NCBI RefSeq assembly: GCF_015356825.1
Contig: NZ_JAACYW010000083.1
Location: 1-39,428, forward strand
Direction: 5' to 3'
Source: Catenulispora rubra
Lineage (GTDB): Bacteria; Actinomycetota; Actinomycetes; Streptomycetales; Catenulisporaceae
Length of the DNA stretch: 39,428 bases
Shown: positions 7,334 through 15,692 of the stretch, in pieces
Layout: every line of letters starts with the position of its first letter
Position numbering within the stretch: the first letter of the stretch is position 1
Program-made: the position numbers and the translations under genes
Notes under the pieces: generated by a model
What the model saw: the letters and a program-made list of their open reading frames with translations, nothing else
What the model was told of the DNA's origin: nothing
Databases searched by the model: none

Positions 7334-7558
7334 CTACCGTCCCGCCGCCCCCGGCCGGGTGACCTCGATCAGATCCAGCCCGAGCCGCTCCATCTGCGCC
7401 AGCACCCCGTACAGCGCCGAAAGGTCCAGCAGCCCGGTGAGCACCGTCTGCGCGCCCGGGTCCTGGCACTCGGCGACCAGCGCGGGGAACGCGGACAGGA
7501 CGGTCTCGCCGAGGTGGCCGCCGACGCGGATCGAGTACAGGGCCGGTTCTGCGTTCAT
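7334..7558 (-). CDS. Small conserved protein of unknown function
   Basis: A 74-aa protein from ATG 7558, with GGAGGG about 11 nt upstream. The sequence 'YSIRVGGHLGETVLSAFPALVAEC' followed by 'TVLTGLLDLSALYGVLAQMERLGLDLIEV' looks like a compact alpha/beta fold. It resembles short actinobacterial proteins that often accompany LuxR- or sigma-type regulators, but I know of no function. It lies 76 nt behind the LuxR/MalT-like regulator on the same strand; the gap carries an ATCACC-N7-GGTGAA palindrome (7593-7611), so it may have its own regulated promoter. The 3' side runs into a short direct repeat (CCCGACTACCG twice, about 7318-7340). Confidence 0.7.
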   Translation of the reverse strand: MNAEPALYSIRVGGHLGETVLSAFPALVAECQDPGAQTVLTGLLDLSALYGVLAQMERLGLDLIEVTRPGAAGR

Positions 7559-7592
7559 GCCTGCACGGTCCCTCCGGGTCCGGTGACTTGCC

Positions 7593-7611
7593 ATCACCTG
7601 GACCCGGTGAA
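7593..7611. promoter_or_regulatory. Palindrome ATCACC-N7-GGTGAA upstream of the small protein
   Basis: The inverted repeat with 7-bp spacing ends 35 nt before the start at 7558. The same arms and spacing occur twice in the divergent promoter region at 14368-14424. The binding protein is unknown. Confidence 0.45.
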
Positions 7612-7634
7612 CCGTGCCTACCGAGCTACAGCGC

Positions 7635-10445
7635 CTAGCGCGTCGGCCCGGTCCCCAGCAGGTGCAGCTCCCGCGCGCGCTGCACGGCCGAGGAGCGGTC
7701 GGTGGCCTGGAGCTTGGCGTAGATCCGGCGCACGTGCGTCGACACCGTGTTCACTGACACCGACAGCTCGCTGGCGATCTCCGGCCGGGACAGGTTCGTC
7801 GGCAGGTACCGCAACACCCGCAGCTCGGTCGCGCTCAGCTCCGGAACAGGCCCCGAGCCCAGGCCCGCCGTCGCCGCCGTGGCCGGAACCGCTCCGTGGA
7901 TCACGTCCAGCACCTCGGTGAGCCACGGGCCGTACGCCGAACGCTGCCGCGGCACGGACTCCAGCAGGGCACCTGCGTCGGCCATCACGAACGGCAGGAT
8001 CAACCGCTCGGGCTCGGACGCCGCCAGCGCACGCTCGACGGACTCCCAGGCCCGAACCTGCGCCCCGCCGGCACCGACCGCACTGACTGCCCCGACTGCC
8101 CCGACCGCGCCGGCCGCCCCGAACGCACCAAGCGCACTGTGCGCGAGCCCCGCCAGCACATGCGCCTCGACCACCGTCGAGACATGCGTGGTGTGAACCG
8201 TCCCGTCGACGACCGCCGACGTCGCCGCCAGCGCGGCAACCGGATCGCCGGAAACGAGCGCGATCACGGCCCGCGCGTTCGACACCTGCGCGGAACCGGC
8301 CAACGCGTCGTCGAGCGTGGCCAGCAGCGCCCGGGCCTCGGCGACCGCGCCGAGGCGGGCCCGGGTCGCGGCCAGCCAGCCGACGACGAAGCCGCCCAGG
8401 ACGTGCGGGTGCGACATCCCCGCCTGCATCTCGTACCCGGCCGTGAACTCCGCCTCGGCCTCGGCCATCCGGCCGCGCGCCAGATGCAGCAACCCCCAGC
8501 TGAACCTGTGCAGCACCCCGATGTCGGGCCCGGCGTCGGTGCGCAGCGCCTCGTCGGCCTGGGTCAGCGTCACCTCGCAGCGGTCGAACTCGCCGTTGAA
8601 CACCTGCGTGCACGCCTGCGCGACCAGCGCCGGGGCCAGGATCGGCGCGGTCTCCCAGCCGTGCTGCGCGGCCAGCGCCAGCGCCTGCTCGCTGATCCGG
8701 CGCGCGTCGGTGAAGCTGTGCAGCTTGGTGGCGAACCCGAGCTGCGCCAGCCCGGCCACCTCCAGGTACGGACGCCCGATGAACCGCGCCAGTTCCACGG
8801 CCTCGGCCAGGTGCTTGGCCCCGTCGGGCAGCCCGAGGGACCAGGCCTCGACCATGCCCAGGTTCATCAACGCCACGACCCGCAGATCCGCGCCGAGCGC
8901 GATGTCCTCGGCGGAGGTGGCGACGGTACCGGCACCAGAACCGGAACCGCTCGGCGGCGCGGTGAGCAACGCGGCATGCCGCATCACCTCGGCCAGGTCG
9001 CCGCGCCGCCGCGCCAGCTCCAGACTCAGTGCACTGACCGTCGCGTCGGCGCGCGCCGGCCGCTCCGGCGGCGAGTCGGTGATGCACGTCGTGGTGACCG
9101 CCAGATGCGCGGCGGCCTCGTCGAGCCGGCCGCGCCACAAGTCGAGCATCGCGCGCACGGCGCTCAGCTCCGGCAGGTCGGCCGTGGTGGGGGAGGGGAA
9201 CGCGTCCAGCAGCGACTGCATGGTCTCCTGCTGGCCGTCCAGCATCAGACCGAAGGAGTGGTTGCCGAACAGCTTCGCCGCCGCGGCCCAGTCGCCGGCC
9301 GCCTGCGTGTGCCGGACGGCCTCGACGACCATCCCGGCGTCGGTGAACCACGCCGCGGCCCGCCGGTGCAGCCCGCGCACCTCGTCGGGATGGACGCGGC
9401 GCAGCTCCAGTTGCAGCAGCTCGGCGAACAGGTGGTGGTAGCGGAACCAGGTTCGCTCGGCGTCCAGCGAGACCACGAACGCGTTCGCGTCCTCCAGCCC
9501 CAGCAGGATCCGCTCCGAGCCGGGCCGACCGGTGAGCGCGTCGGCCAGGTCGCCGCTCACCCGGGTCAGGATCGAGGTGCGCAGCAGCATGTCCTGGACG
9601 TCCTGCGGCTGCCGGTCCAGCATCTCGGCGACCAGGTACTCGGCCACAGTCCGGTCGCTGCCGCCGAACTCGGTGACGAACCGCTCCGGATCCGGGTGCC
9701 CGTGCAGCGACAGCACGGCCAGCCGGAGCCCGGCGGCCCAGCCCTCGGTGCGCTCGTGCAGCCGGGCCGTCGCGCCGTCGGACAGGACGATGCCCGAGGC
9801 CTTGAGCAGCGCGCGTGTCTCGTCCTCGGTGAAGCGCAGGTCGGCGGCGCGCAGCTCGGCCAGCTGGCCGTCCAGCCGCAGCCGGTGCAGCCGCAGCGGC
9901 AGGTCCCGCCGTGCGGCCAGGATCACGTGCGCGTTGTCCGACAGCTGCGTGAGCATCCGGGTCAGCTGGGTCTGCGCCTCGGGGGACGTCAGCTCATGGA
10001 CATCGTCGATCAGCAGGCTGACACGGCCGGGACACGCGGCCAGCTCGCCGAGGATGCGGTCGACGATCGCCTCGCTGCTGAAGTCCGGCGAGGCCACTGC
10101 CGGCAATTCCTCCGAGCGGTCGCCGTCCTGGGCCAGGCCCCGGACGGCGTCCAGGACGGCGAGCCAGAACAGCTGGCCGTCGGGCTCGTGCTGGACCTGC
10201 ACGATCGCCAGCCGGTGCTCCTGATGCCCCTGCTCCTGCCGGTCGGCCCAGGACCGCAACAGGGACGACTTCCCGCTGCCAGCCGGCGCCGTAATGATCG
10301 TTACTTTACAGCTCGCGGCCTGCTCCAGCGCGGTCAGCAGCCGCTGCCGGGCGACGAGGTGCGGATGCCCCTGCCCGGCCGGCATGTCACGGTGGGAGGA
10401 GTGCAGGGGAGTTGCTGGGATGACCGACACTCTCCACTCGACCAT
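7635..10445 (-). CDS. LuxR-family ATPase regulator (LAL / MalT-like)
   Basis: About 936 aa. It has an N-terminal STAND ATPase with Walker A APAGSGKSS (residues 53-61) and Walker B 'VSLLIDDVHEL'. The 'EGWAAGLRLAVLSL' and 'FRYHHLFAELLQLEL' motifs of the MalT/LAL group follow. Next is a long helical TPR-like array, then a C-terminal LuxR HTH (LSATELRVLRYLPTNLSRPEIA to VNTVSTHVRRIYAKLQ). Such proteins sense a ligand and activate target operons when ATP-bound. A low-complexity Gly-Ala-Val run (nt about 8065-8130) interrupts the TPR part. The start is uncertain: ATG 10445 has AGG about 12 nt upstream, GTG 10457 and GTG 10430 are alternatives. It is divergent from an SDR gene across a palindrome-rich gap, and precedes the small protein at 7558. 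Confidence 0.9.
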   Translation of the reverse strand: MVEWRVSVIPATPLHSSHRDMPAGQGHPHLVARQRLLTALEQAASCKVTIITAPAGSGKSSLLRSWADRQEQGHQEHRLAIVQVQHEPDGQLFWLAVLDAVRGLAQDGDRSEELPAVASPDFSSEAIVDRILGELAACPGRVSLLIDDVHELTSPEAQTQLTRMLTQLSDNAHVILAARRDLPLRLHRLRLDGQLAELRAADLRFTEDETRALLKASGIVLSDGATARLHERTEGWAAGLRLAVLSLHGHPDPERFVTEFGGSDRTVAEYLVAEMLDRQPQDVQDMLLRTSILTRVSGDLADALTGRPGSERILLGLEDANAFVVSLDAERTWFRYHHLFAELLQLELRRVHPDEVRGLHRRAAAWFTDAGMVVEAVRHTQAAGDWAAAAKLFGNHSFGLMLDGQQETMQSLLDAFPSPTTADLPELSAVRAMLDLWRGRLDEAAAHLAVTTTCITDSPPERPARADATVSALSLELARRRGDLAEVMRHAALLTAPPSGSGSGAGTVATSAEDIALGADLRVVALMNLGMVEAWSLGLPDGAKHLAEAVELARFIGRPYLEVAGLAQLGFATKLHSFTDARRISEQALALAAQHGWETAPILAPALVAQACTQVFNGEFDRCEVTLTQADEALRTDAGPDIGVLHRFSWGLLHLARGRMAEAEAEFTAGYEMQAGMSHPHVLGGFVVGWLAATRARLGAVAEARALLATLDDALAGSAQVSNARAVIALVSGDPVAALAATSAVVDGTVHTTHVSTVVEAHVLAGLAHSALGAFGAAGAVGAVGAVSAVGAGGAQVRAWESVERALAASEPERLILPFVMADAGALLESVPRQRSAYGPWLTEVLDVIHGAVPATAATAGLGSGPVPELSATELRVLRYLPTNLSRPEIASELSVSVNTVSTHVRRIYAKLQATDRSSAVQRARELHLLGTGPTR

Positions 10446-10493
10446 TACGCGCAACACCTGTCAACGCGGCATCGCGATCACAGCAGATCGCCG

Positions 10494-10539
10494 CGGATCA
10501 CCTGATCCGGATGACGCGCGATCACCTGACCGGTGGTCA
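10494..10539. promoter_or_regulatory. Two palindromes between the LuxR regulator and the SDR gene
   Basis: CGGATCA-cc-TGATCCG (10494-10509) and TGACC-ggt-GGTCA (10527-10539) lie in the divergent gap. The words GATCACCTGA and GATCACCTGAC also form a direct repeat about 23 bp apart. This is a plausible operator region for the LuxR-type regulator or another dimeric repressor acting in both directions. Confidence 0.4.
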
Positions 10540-10606
10540 TCCTGACCGTCAGGACGAGGAATCGGCAGACGCCGCACACGGCGTCGCGAGAGACAAGGTG
10601 ATGGAG

Positions 10607-11287
10607 ATGACCGAGCGTGTCGCGTTGGTCGTCGGCGCCGGCGGGCCCCTGGGCCGGTCGGTCGTGGACAAGCTGGTCGCGGCGGGGTACCGCGTGGCCG
10701 GGGCGGACCGGAACAAGGACGGCCTGGAGGCGCTGCCGCCGCAGGTGCTGCGCGTCCCGGGCGACGCCACCGACCCGGAAGAGGCGCGGCGGGTCGTGGA
10801 GACCGTGGTCTCCGAGCTGGGGACGCCGGCAGTGCTGGTGAACACGATCGGTGCCTACGGCCTGGGCGACGCGCTGGCCGCGACGCCGGACCAGCTGCGG
10901 CTGATGATGGACGTGAACCTGGGCCCGGCGTTGTGGCTGACCCAGGCGGTGGTGCCGCACATGCGGGACGCCGGCGGCGGGTCGATCGCGTTCGTGTCCT
11001 CGCGCTGGGGCGCCGAGGCCGAGGCGGGGGTGGCGGCGTACAGCCTGAGCAAGGCGGCACTGAACCACCTGGTCGTGGTGCTGAACCACGAGCTGCGGGA
11101 GTCCGGGATCCGGGTGAACGCGGTCGCGCCGCAGCTGATCGACACGCCGCTGAACCGGTCGTTCCTGCCGGCGGAGGTGATCGAGCACGCGACGGCGCCG
11201 GAGGCGATCGCCGACCAGCTGGTGCACCTGGTCACCGACGCGGGTGGCCCGGTGTCCGGGGTGATCCTGCCTGCGTACGGGTTCTGA
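10607..11287 (+). CDS. SDR-family NAD(P)-dependent oxidoreductase
   Basis: A 226-aa classical short-chain dehydrogenase. ATG 10607 is preferred because AAGG lies 8 nt upstream; 10601 is next best, and the in-frame extension to 10511 has no domain content. The cofactor motif is GAGGPLG near the N-terminus (a variant of TGxxxGxG). NTIGAYG stands where NNAG is usual. The catalytic Ser is in FVSSRWG and the Tyr/Lys pair is YSLSK, followed by NHELRESGIRVNAVAPQLIDTPLN. The catalytic set is complete. Substrate unknown. It is divergent from the LuxR-type regulator and followed by a strong terminator, so it is a single-gene unit and a likely target of that regulator. Confidence 0.88.
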   Translation: MTERVALVVGAGGPLGRSVVDKLVAAGYRVAGADRNKDGLEALPPQVLRVPGDATDPEEARRVVETVVSELGTPAVLVNTIGAYGLGDALAATPDQLRLMMDVNLGPALWLTQAVVPHMRDAGGGSIAFVSSRWGAEAEAGVAAYSLSKAALNHLVVVLNHELRESGIRVNAVAPQLIDTPLNRSFLPAEVIEHATAPEAIADQLVHLVTDAGGPVSGVILPAYGF

Positions 11288-11299
11288 TACAGCGCTGCT

Positions 11300-11347
11300 G
11301 CGGCCGGTCCCGGACCTCCATGAGGTCCCGGACCGGCCGCTTTTGTT
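11300..11347 (+). terminator. Rho-independent terminator of the SDR gene
   Basis: A 19-bp stem with a single mismatch (arms beginning GCGGCCGGTCC and ending GGACCGGCCGC), a 3-nt loop (CAT) and a run of TTTTGTT directly after it. It starts 13 nt after the SDR stop. It also separates the convergent MBL gene ending at 11375. Confidence 0.9.
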
Positions 11348-11374
11348 GTCAGCCGACTGTTGTTCGCCGCCGGA

Positions 11375-12469
11375 CTACGGATGCACCTGCGACCCGGCTC
11401 CGAGGTCCAGCCGGATCGACTCCAGCAGCACGAAGGCATGGCTCTGCGTGTAGACGTCCGCCGCGGCCAGCACGCCGGTGTACTTCTTGATGACCGGGTC
11501 GGAGGCGTACTTGGTCTGCGCCTCCTGGTAGGTCTTCACCGCGGCCCACGAGTTGTCGCCGTACTTGGCGAAGAACGGAGTGGGGTCGACCGCCGTCAGC
11601 GCCGCCTTCACCCCGGCGATGAGGTCGTTGACGTACTGCTGGTAGAGCATCATGTCGTCGCGGGTGCCCAGGCGTCCCATGTGCCCGCCGACGTAGTGCT
11701 GCCACGGAAACGCCAGCGCCTTGCCCGGGGCCGCTATCGAGCCGGGCACGTCCTCGTTCAGGTTGAAGCTGTCGAACGGCACCCAGCCCGGCAGGTTGAT
11801 GTCGACCAGCATCAGCGTGTCGTGGTCGGGGAAGTGGATGTAGATGTTGTCGGGGGTGTGGTTGGTGCCCAGGTGCGCCAGCTCGACGCGCTCCCCGCCG
11901 ATGTGCAGGGTGCGGCGTCCGGTGAAGGTCTCGTCCGGCGCGGGGCGCGTCGGGTCGTTGTCGCGGAGCAGCAGCGTCCGGGTCTCAGCGTGTCCGATGC
12001 GGGTCACGTCCCGTCCGAACAACGACGAGGCGCCGAGGTGGTCGGCGTGGTGGTGCGAGTAGACGATGTGCGTGACCTTGTTCGAGGTGCCGTTGGCCGC
12101 CGCGACCTCGTCGATGGCGCGCTGCAGGTTGTGGCCGATGGTCGGCGGCGCGTCGAACAGGACCACGCCGTCCTTCGTGGTCAGGAACGCGGCCATGTAG
12201 GTGCTGTCGGTGACCCAGTACAGGTTCCGCTTGATGCGGCCGACGTAGTAGCCCTGCGCGTTGACCGCCGGGCCCAGTGCGGACGGCGGGATCGGGGCGT
12301 AGTCGGGGAGGTCGGAGCCGGAGCCGGAGCCGTTGGCGGTGGCGGTGGCGGCGGACGCCGGGCCGGCGAGTACGCCGCCTGCCACGCCGGCCAGCGCCGG
12401 GACCGCGGCGACGGTCGCCGAGCGGGTCAGGAACGAACGGCGGTTGGTGCGGGAGTCGAGCACTGACAT
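11375..12469 (-). CDS. Tat-exported metallo-beta-lactamase-fold hydrolase, second paralogue
   Basis: A 364-aa protein from ATG 12469 (AAAGG 11 nt upstream; GTG 12478 is too close to it). A twin-arginine signal (TNRRSFLTRSATVAAVPALAG) ends near ASA. The MBL metal site is complete: HHHADHLG, NHTPDNIYIHFPDHD, LVDINLPG and VGGHMGRLG. It is collinear with the protein at 6117-7220 over the whole length, including 'FDAPPTIGHNLQRAIDEV', the 'DPTPFFAKYGDNSWAAVKTY' segment and 'KYTGVLAAADVYT'. These are paralogues, not two halves of one system. It is last in an LLM / F420-type reductase / MBL operon, 45 nt after the preceding stop. Substrate unknown; the context points to exported detoxification or lactone hydrolysis. 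Confidence 0.86.
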   Translation of the reverse strand: MSVLDSRTNRRSFLTRSATVAAVPALAGVAGGVLAGPASAATATANGSGSGSDLPDYAPIPPSALGPAVNAQGYYVGRIKRNLYWVTDSTYMAAFLTTKDGVVLFDAPPTIGHNLQRAIDEVAAANGTSNKVTHIVYSHHHADHLGASSLFGRDVTRIGHAETRTLLLRDNDPTRPAPDETFTGRRTLHIGGERVELAHLGTNHTPDNIYIHFPDHDTLMLVDINLPGWVPFDSFNLNEDVPGSIAAPGKALAFPWQHYVGGHMGRLGTRDDMMLYQQYVNDLIAGVKAALTAVDPTPFFAKYGDNSWAAVKTYQEAQTKYASDPVIKKYTGVLAAADVYTQSHAFVLLESIRLDLGAGSQVHP

Positions 12470-12514
12470 GGTGCGCACTGCCTTTCGATCGGAGAGGTCA
12501 ATCAGAGTACGGAA

Positions 12515-13234
12515 TCAGAGGTCTGATACCGGGGCGGAAAGCACGGGGAAGCGCGCCAGCATCGCCTCCAGCTCGGTCGCGGACACGTTCGCGCCGAACG
12601 CCTCGCTGCCGGGCTGGAGCCGTACGCCCTCGGCCAGCGGCCCGGCGACGACCGGGTCGAATCCGAAGGCGTCGACGACGTGGGCGACGGCGTCCCGGTC
12701 CCGCGGGTCGTCGGCGGCGATGGCGATGGCCTTGCGGCCGGGCGCGCCGGTGGGACGGCCTCCCTCGTCCAGGTCGTGGTAGCCCATGTGATTGAAGGCT
12801 TTGACGACGTGCGCGTAACGGAAGTACGTCTGCACGAGCTGGCTGGAGGTGGTGAGCGGGTCGGTGAGGTCGGGGCGGATGCCGTCGATCTCCCACCAGT
12901 AGTTCATGGCGTCGATGACCAGCTTGTTCTGGAGGAGTTCGGCGGGGATGTCGCGGAACTTCCCCAGCGGCAGGGCCAGGATGACGATGTCAGCCTCCAC
13001 TGCGGCGGTCGCCGCGGTGACCGCGACGGCGCCGGGGGTGAGGATTTCGACAGTCAGGGCGATCTTGGCGGGGTCACCGGAGCCGGCGACGAGCACGCGG
13101 TAGCCCGCCGCCACTGCCAGCCGCGCGAGCACGGTTCCGACCTTGCCGGCGCCGAGGATGCCGATGGTGTGGGCTGCTTGTGCCAGCGAGACATCTTCGA
13201 CCTCTGACTTGCTTGCGAGCTTGGTCTCCTCCAC
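12515..13234 (-). CDS. NADPH-dependent F420 reductase-like protein
   Basis: A 239-aa protein. After a 22-residue lead it has the Rossmann motif TIGILGAGKVGTVLARLA (GxGxxG) and 'GYRVLVAGSGDP' for NADP binding. Then come 'ADIVILALPLGKF', 'VIDAMNYWWEIDG', 'HVVKAFNHMGYHDL' and 'FGFDPVVAGPLAEG', as in the F420H2:NADP oxidoreductase (Fno/NpdG) family and its bacterial relatives. Its GTG starts three bases after the stop of the LLM oxidoreductase gene, so translation is coupled. An LLM-fold enzyme and an F420-type reductase in one operon fit a paired F420 (or FMN) redox step. Other members of this broad family use different electron carriers, so F420 use is inferred. Confidence 0.8.
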   Translation of the reverse strand: MEETKLASKSEVEDVSLAQAAHTIGILGAGKVGTVLARLAVAAGYRVLVAGSGDPAKIALTVEILTPGAVAVTAATAAVEADIVILALPLGKFRDIPAELLQNKLVIDAMNYWWEIDGIRPDLTDPLTTSSQLVQTYFRYAHVVKAFNHMGYHDLDEGGRPTGAPGRKAIAIAADDPRDRDAVAHVVDAFGFDPVVAGPLAEGVRLQPGSEAFGANVSATELEAMLARFPVLSAPVSDL

Positions 13235-13237
13235 GGA

Positions 13238-14269
13238 TCAGCCCGCCAGCAGGTCGCGGACCATCGGCACGACCCGCGTGCCGAACAGCTCCACGGTGCG
13301 CAGCCGTGCGCTGATCGGCTGCGCGCCGTTGGTGTAGATGAGGTCGAACCGGCCGACTCCCAGCGCCTTGACGGCGTCGGCCATCTTCCGCGCGACGGTC
13401 TCCGGCGAGCCGACGTACAGCGAGCCGTGCTCGACTTCGGCCTCGTACTCGTGCTTGCGGATCGGCGGCCAGCCGCGCAGCGCGCCGATGCGGTCGCGGA
13501 TCACCTTGTAGTGCGGCCAGTGCAGCTCCCGCGCCTGCTCGTCGGTGTCGGCGATGAAGCCCGGCGAGTGCATGCCGACCGGGTGCGCGGTGGTCTCGAA
13601 CTGTTCGGCCGCGCGCTTGTAAAGGTCGACGTAGGGCGCGAAGCGCGCAGGCGAGCCGCCGATGATCGCGATCATCAGGGGGAGTCCGTACTGCGCGGTG
13701 CGGACCACCGACTGCGGCGTGCCGCCGACGCCGACCCACGTGGTCAGGTGCCCGGATTCGGTCTTGGGGTAGACGTCGGCGCTGTCCAGCGCGGGGCGCT
13801 TGGTGCCGGTCCAGGTGACCGGCTTCTCCTCCAGGAGCTTGGCGAACAGGTCGAGCTTCTCCTCGAACAGCACGTCGTAGTCCCGCAGGTCGTAGCCGAA
13901 CAGCGGGAACGACTCGGTGAAGGATCCGCGCCCGAGGATGATCTCCGCGCGGCCCTCGGACAGCGCGTCGAGCGTCGCGAAGCGCTGGAACACCCGGACC
14001 GGGTCGTCGGAGCTGAGGACGGTCACGCCGGAGGACAGGCGGATCCGTTCGGTGCGGGTCGCGATCCCGGCCAGCACGGTCTCCGGGCTGGAGATGGCGA
14101 ACTCCGGGCGGTGGTGCTCGCCGAGGGCCACGACGTCGACGCCGATCTGGTCGGCCAGCACCGCCTCCTCGACGACCTGGCGGATGGCCCGGGCGTCGGA
14201 GACGAGCGCGCCGGAGTCGTCTTCGGGGACGTCGCCGAAGGTGTCGAGGCCGAAGACAAGATCAGACAT
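13238..14269 (-). CDS. LLM-class flavin/F420-dependent oxidoreductase
   Basis: A 343-aa bacterial luciferase-like monooxygenase-fold protein (TIM barrel). ATG 14269 has AGGAG 7 nt upstream. Typical segments are 'ALGEHHRPEFAISSPETVLAGIA', 'IRLSSGVTVLSSDDPVRVFQRFATLD' and 'GRAEIILGRGSFTESFPLFGYD' near the N-terminus, and 'VGVGGTPQSVVRTAQYGLPL' plus 'GSPETVARKM' later. These bind the flavin phosphate. It heads a three-gene operon with the F420-type reductase and an exported MBL enzyme. The 190-bp gap to the divergent NTF2-like gene carries two ATCACC-N7-GGTGA palindromes. The substrate cannot be read from the sequence. Confidence 0.88.
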   Translation of the reverse strand: MSDLVFGLDTFGDVPEDDSGALVSDARAIRQVVEEAVLADQIGVDVVALGEHHRPEFAISSPETVLAGIATRTERIRLSSGVTVLSSDDPVRVFQRFATLDALSEGRAEIILGRGSFTESFPLFGYDLRDYDVLFEEKLDLFAKLLEEKPVTWTGTKRPALDSADVYPKTESGHLTTWVGVGGTPQSVVRTAQYGLPLMIAIIGGSPARFAPYVDLYKRAAEQFETTAHPVGMHSPGFIADTDEQARELHWPHYKVIRDRIGALRGWPPIRKHEYEAEVEHGSLYVGSPETVARKMADAVKALGVGRFDLIYTNGAQPISARLRTVELFGTRVVPMVRDLLAG

Positions 14270-14367
14270 GGGGGACTCCTGGTCGAGATGTGGTTCTGGT
14301 GCGGTTCTTTGAGCGGTGCCGTGCGGCTTGCCTGCCCACAGCTTCGGTGTGGACCAGGTGAGTCCCC

Positions 14368-14386
14368 ATCACCCGAAGGCGGTGAT
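14368..14386. promoter_or_regulatory. Palindrome ATCACC-N7-GGTGAT, first copy in divergent gap
   Basis: A perfect 6-bp inverted repeat with a 7-bp spacer, between the LLM operon and the NTF2-like/SDR pair. Same arms and spacing as 14406-14424 and 7593-7611. Confidence 0.5.
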
Positions 14387-14405
14387 ATCTGCGGGCGGCG
14401 CTTGA

Positions 14406-14424
14406 ATCACCGGGTTCTGGTGAC
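14406..14424. promoter_or_regulatory. Palindrome ATCACC-N7-GGTGAC, second copy in divergent gap
   Basis: Starts 38 bp after the first copy. Its right arm also pairs with GTCACC just downstream (GGTGAC-N5-GTCACC, 14419-14435), giving overlapping palindromes close to the start at 14460. Confidence 0.5.
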
Positions 14425-14459
14425 GGCCGGTCACCGGCTTCGGCGTGAGGCTGCTGACC

Positions 14460-14909
14460 ATGAACACAATCGCAGTTGGAGATGCAGATACAGCCGCACT
14501 TGCCACGCCGGCAGAGGTCTTCAGGCGCAGCCTGGATGCCTTCCTCGCCAAGGACATGAGGGCCTGGGCGGACCTGTGCGCCGAGGACGTGCTGGTCGAG
14601 TTCCCCTTCTCGCCGGAGGGGCTGCCGTCGAGGCTGGAGGGTCGCGAGGCGATCTTCGAGTACCTGCGGTACTACCCGGACATCATCGACATCCACGAGA
14701 TCGGCGCTGTGACGGTCTACGCGACCGACAAGCCGGACACGGTCGTCGCCGAGTGGAGCGTCAAGGGCCATGTGATTCCGAACGACAACGCGTACGACAT
14801 GGCCTACGCGACCTTCGTGACGGTGCGCGACGGGCAGATCGTGAACTACCGGGAGTACTGGAACCCGCTGGCTTTCGGGCAGGCACTTGAGGGCGTGTCG
14901 TTCGGATGA
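14460..14909 (+). CDS. SnoaL/NTF2-like family protein
   Basis: A 149-aa protein from ATG 14460, with GAGG 9 nt upstream; a GTG at 14445 is part of that binding site. The segment 'TPAEVFRRSLDAFLAKDMRAWADLCAEDVLVEFPFSPEG' followed by 'LEGREAIFEYLRYYPDIIDIHEI' is the helix-strand opening of the NTF2-like cone fold, and the C-terminal sheet ends 'VRDGQIVNYREYWNPLAF'. Members are polyketide cyclases, isomerases or ligand-binding proteins, and the sequence does not decide between them. Its stop overlaps the start of the SDR gene (ATGA), so the two are co-translated and may act on the same substrate. Confidence 0.85.
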   Translation: MNTIAVGDADTAALATPAEVFRRSLDAFLAKDMRAWADLCAEDVLVEFPFSPEGLPSRLEGREAIFEYLRYYPDIIDIHEIGAVTVYATDKPDTVVAEWSVKGHVIPNDNAYDMAYATFVTVRDGQIVNYREYWNPLAFGQALEGVSFG

Positions 14910-15610
14910 GCAGCGAGTACGACGGACAACGCCGTGTCGCGGTGGTGACCGGCGGATCCGGTGCGATCGGGGGTGCGATCGCGGCCCGGTTGGCCGAGGA
15001 CCACACGGTGGTCAACCTCGACCGCGCCGGCAGCGACTTCAACGTCGATCTCGGCGACGCGGACCAGGTGCGTCAGACCGCTGCGGCCGTGCTGGAGGCA
15101 CACGGTCGGGTCGACGTCCTCGTCCACGCCGCGGCGATGGTCGCCTTCGGACCGATCGAGGACTACGACCTCGACGTCTGGCGGCGGGTCCAGGCGGTGA
15201 ACGTGGAGTCGGCGCTGCTCCTCAGCCAGGCGTTCACGCGGGGGATGCGCGAACGCCGCTTCGGCCGGCTCATCTTCGTCGTGTCGAACACCTTCTGGCG
15301 CCCGGCCGGCGGCCACCAGATCGCCTACGTGGCGTCCAAGGGCGCGCTGATCGGGCTGGCGCGCACCCTGGCGGTCGGCCTCGGCGCCGACGGCATCGCG
15401 GCGATGACCGTGGCACCGGGACTGACCAGGACGCCGGCCACCTCGGTGGTGCCCGCCGAGGAGTTCGACGACGTCGCCACCCACCAGGCGCTCGCCCGGC
15501 CGCTCACGCCGCAGGACACGGCCGCGGTGGTCGCGATGCTGGTGCGGGACGACGCGGCGGCGCTGACCGGGCAGACGCTGGTGGCCGATGGGGGGCTGGT
15601 GCTGATGTGA
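14906..15610 (+). CDS. SDR-family oxidoreductase
   Basis: A 234-aa classical SDR coupled to the NTF2-like gene by an ATGA overlap. The cofactor motif is TGGSGAIGGAIA. HAAAMVAFG stands in the NAG position. The catalytic Ser is in VVSNTF and the Tyr/Lys pair is YVASK. 'AMTVAPGLTRTPAT' and 'GQTLVADGGLVLM' complete the fold. All catalytic residues are present. It probably reduces or oxidises a small carbonyl compound related to the partner's ligand. It ends about 80 bp before the convergent ricin-domain gene, with no obvious terminator in between. Confidence 0.88.
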   Translation: MSSEYDGQRRVAVVTGGSGAIGGAIAARLAEDHTVVNLDRAGSDFNVDLGDADQVRQTAAAVLEAHGRVDVLVHAAAMVAFGPIEDYDLDVWRRVQAVNVESALLLSQAFTRGMRERRFGRLIFVVSNTFWRPAGGHQIAYVASKGALIGLARTLAVGLGADGIAAMTVAPGLTRTPATSVVPAEEFDDVATHQALARPLTPQDTAAVVAMLVRDDAAALTGQTLVADGGLVLM

Positions 15611-15692
15611 GGCGGATGTGAGGCGTCGGGGCCTCGATGTCGTGGGCCGGGTCGCGCCGAGCTTGGCTGAGCTGCGCCGAGCGGTTTCTCCG

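Noticed and set aside
8065..8130. Gly-Ala-Val run in the LuxR-type gene as a mobile or phase-variable repeat
   Set aside because: It is short, in frame and irregular; more likely an ordinary low-complexity loop in the TPR region.
7896..10505. Long plus-strand frame opposite the LuxR-type regulator
   Set aside because: Mirror frame; the regulator has Walker and HTH motifs on the minus strand.
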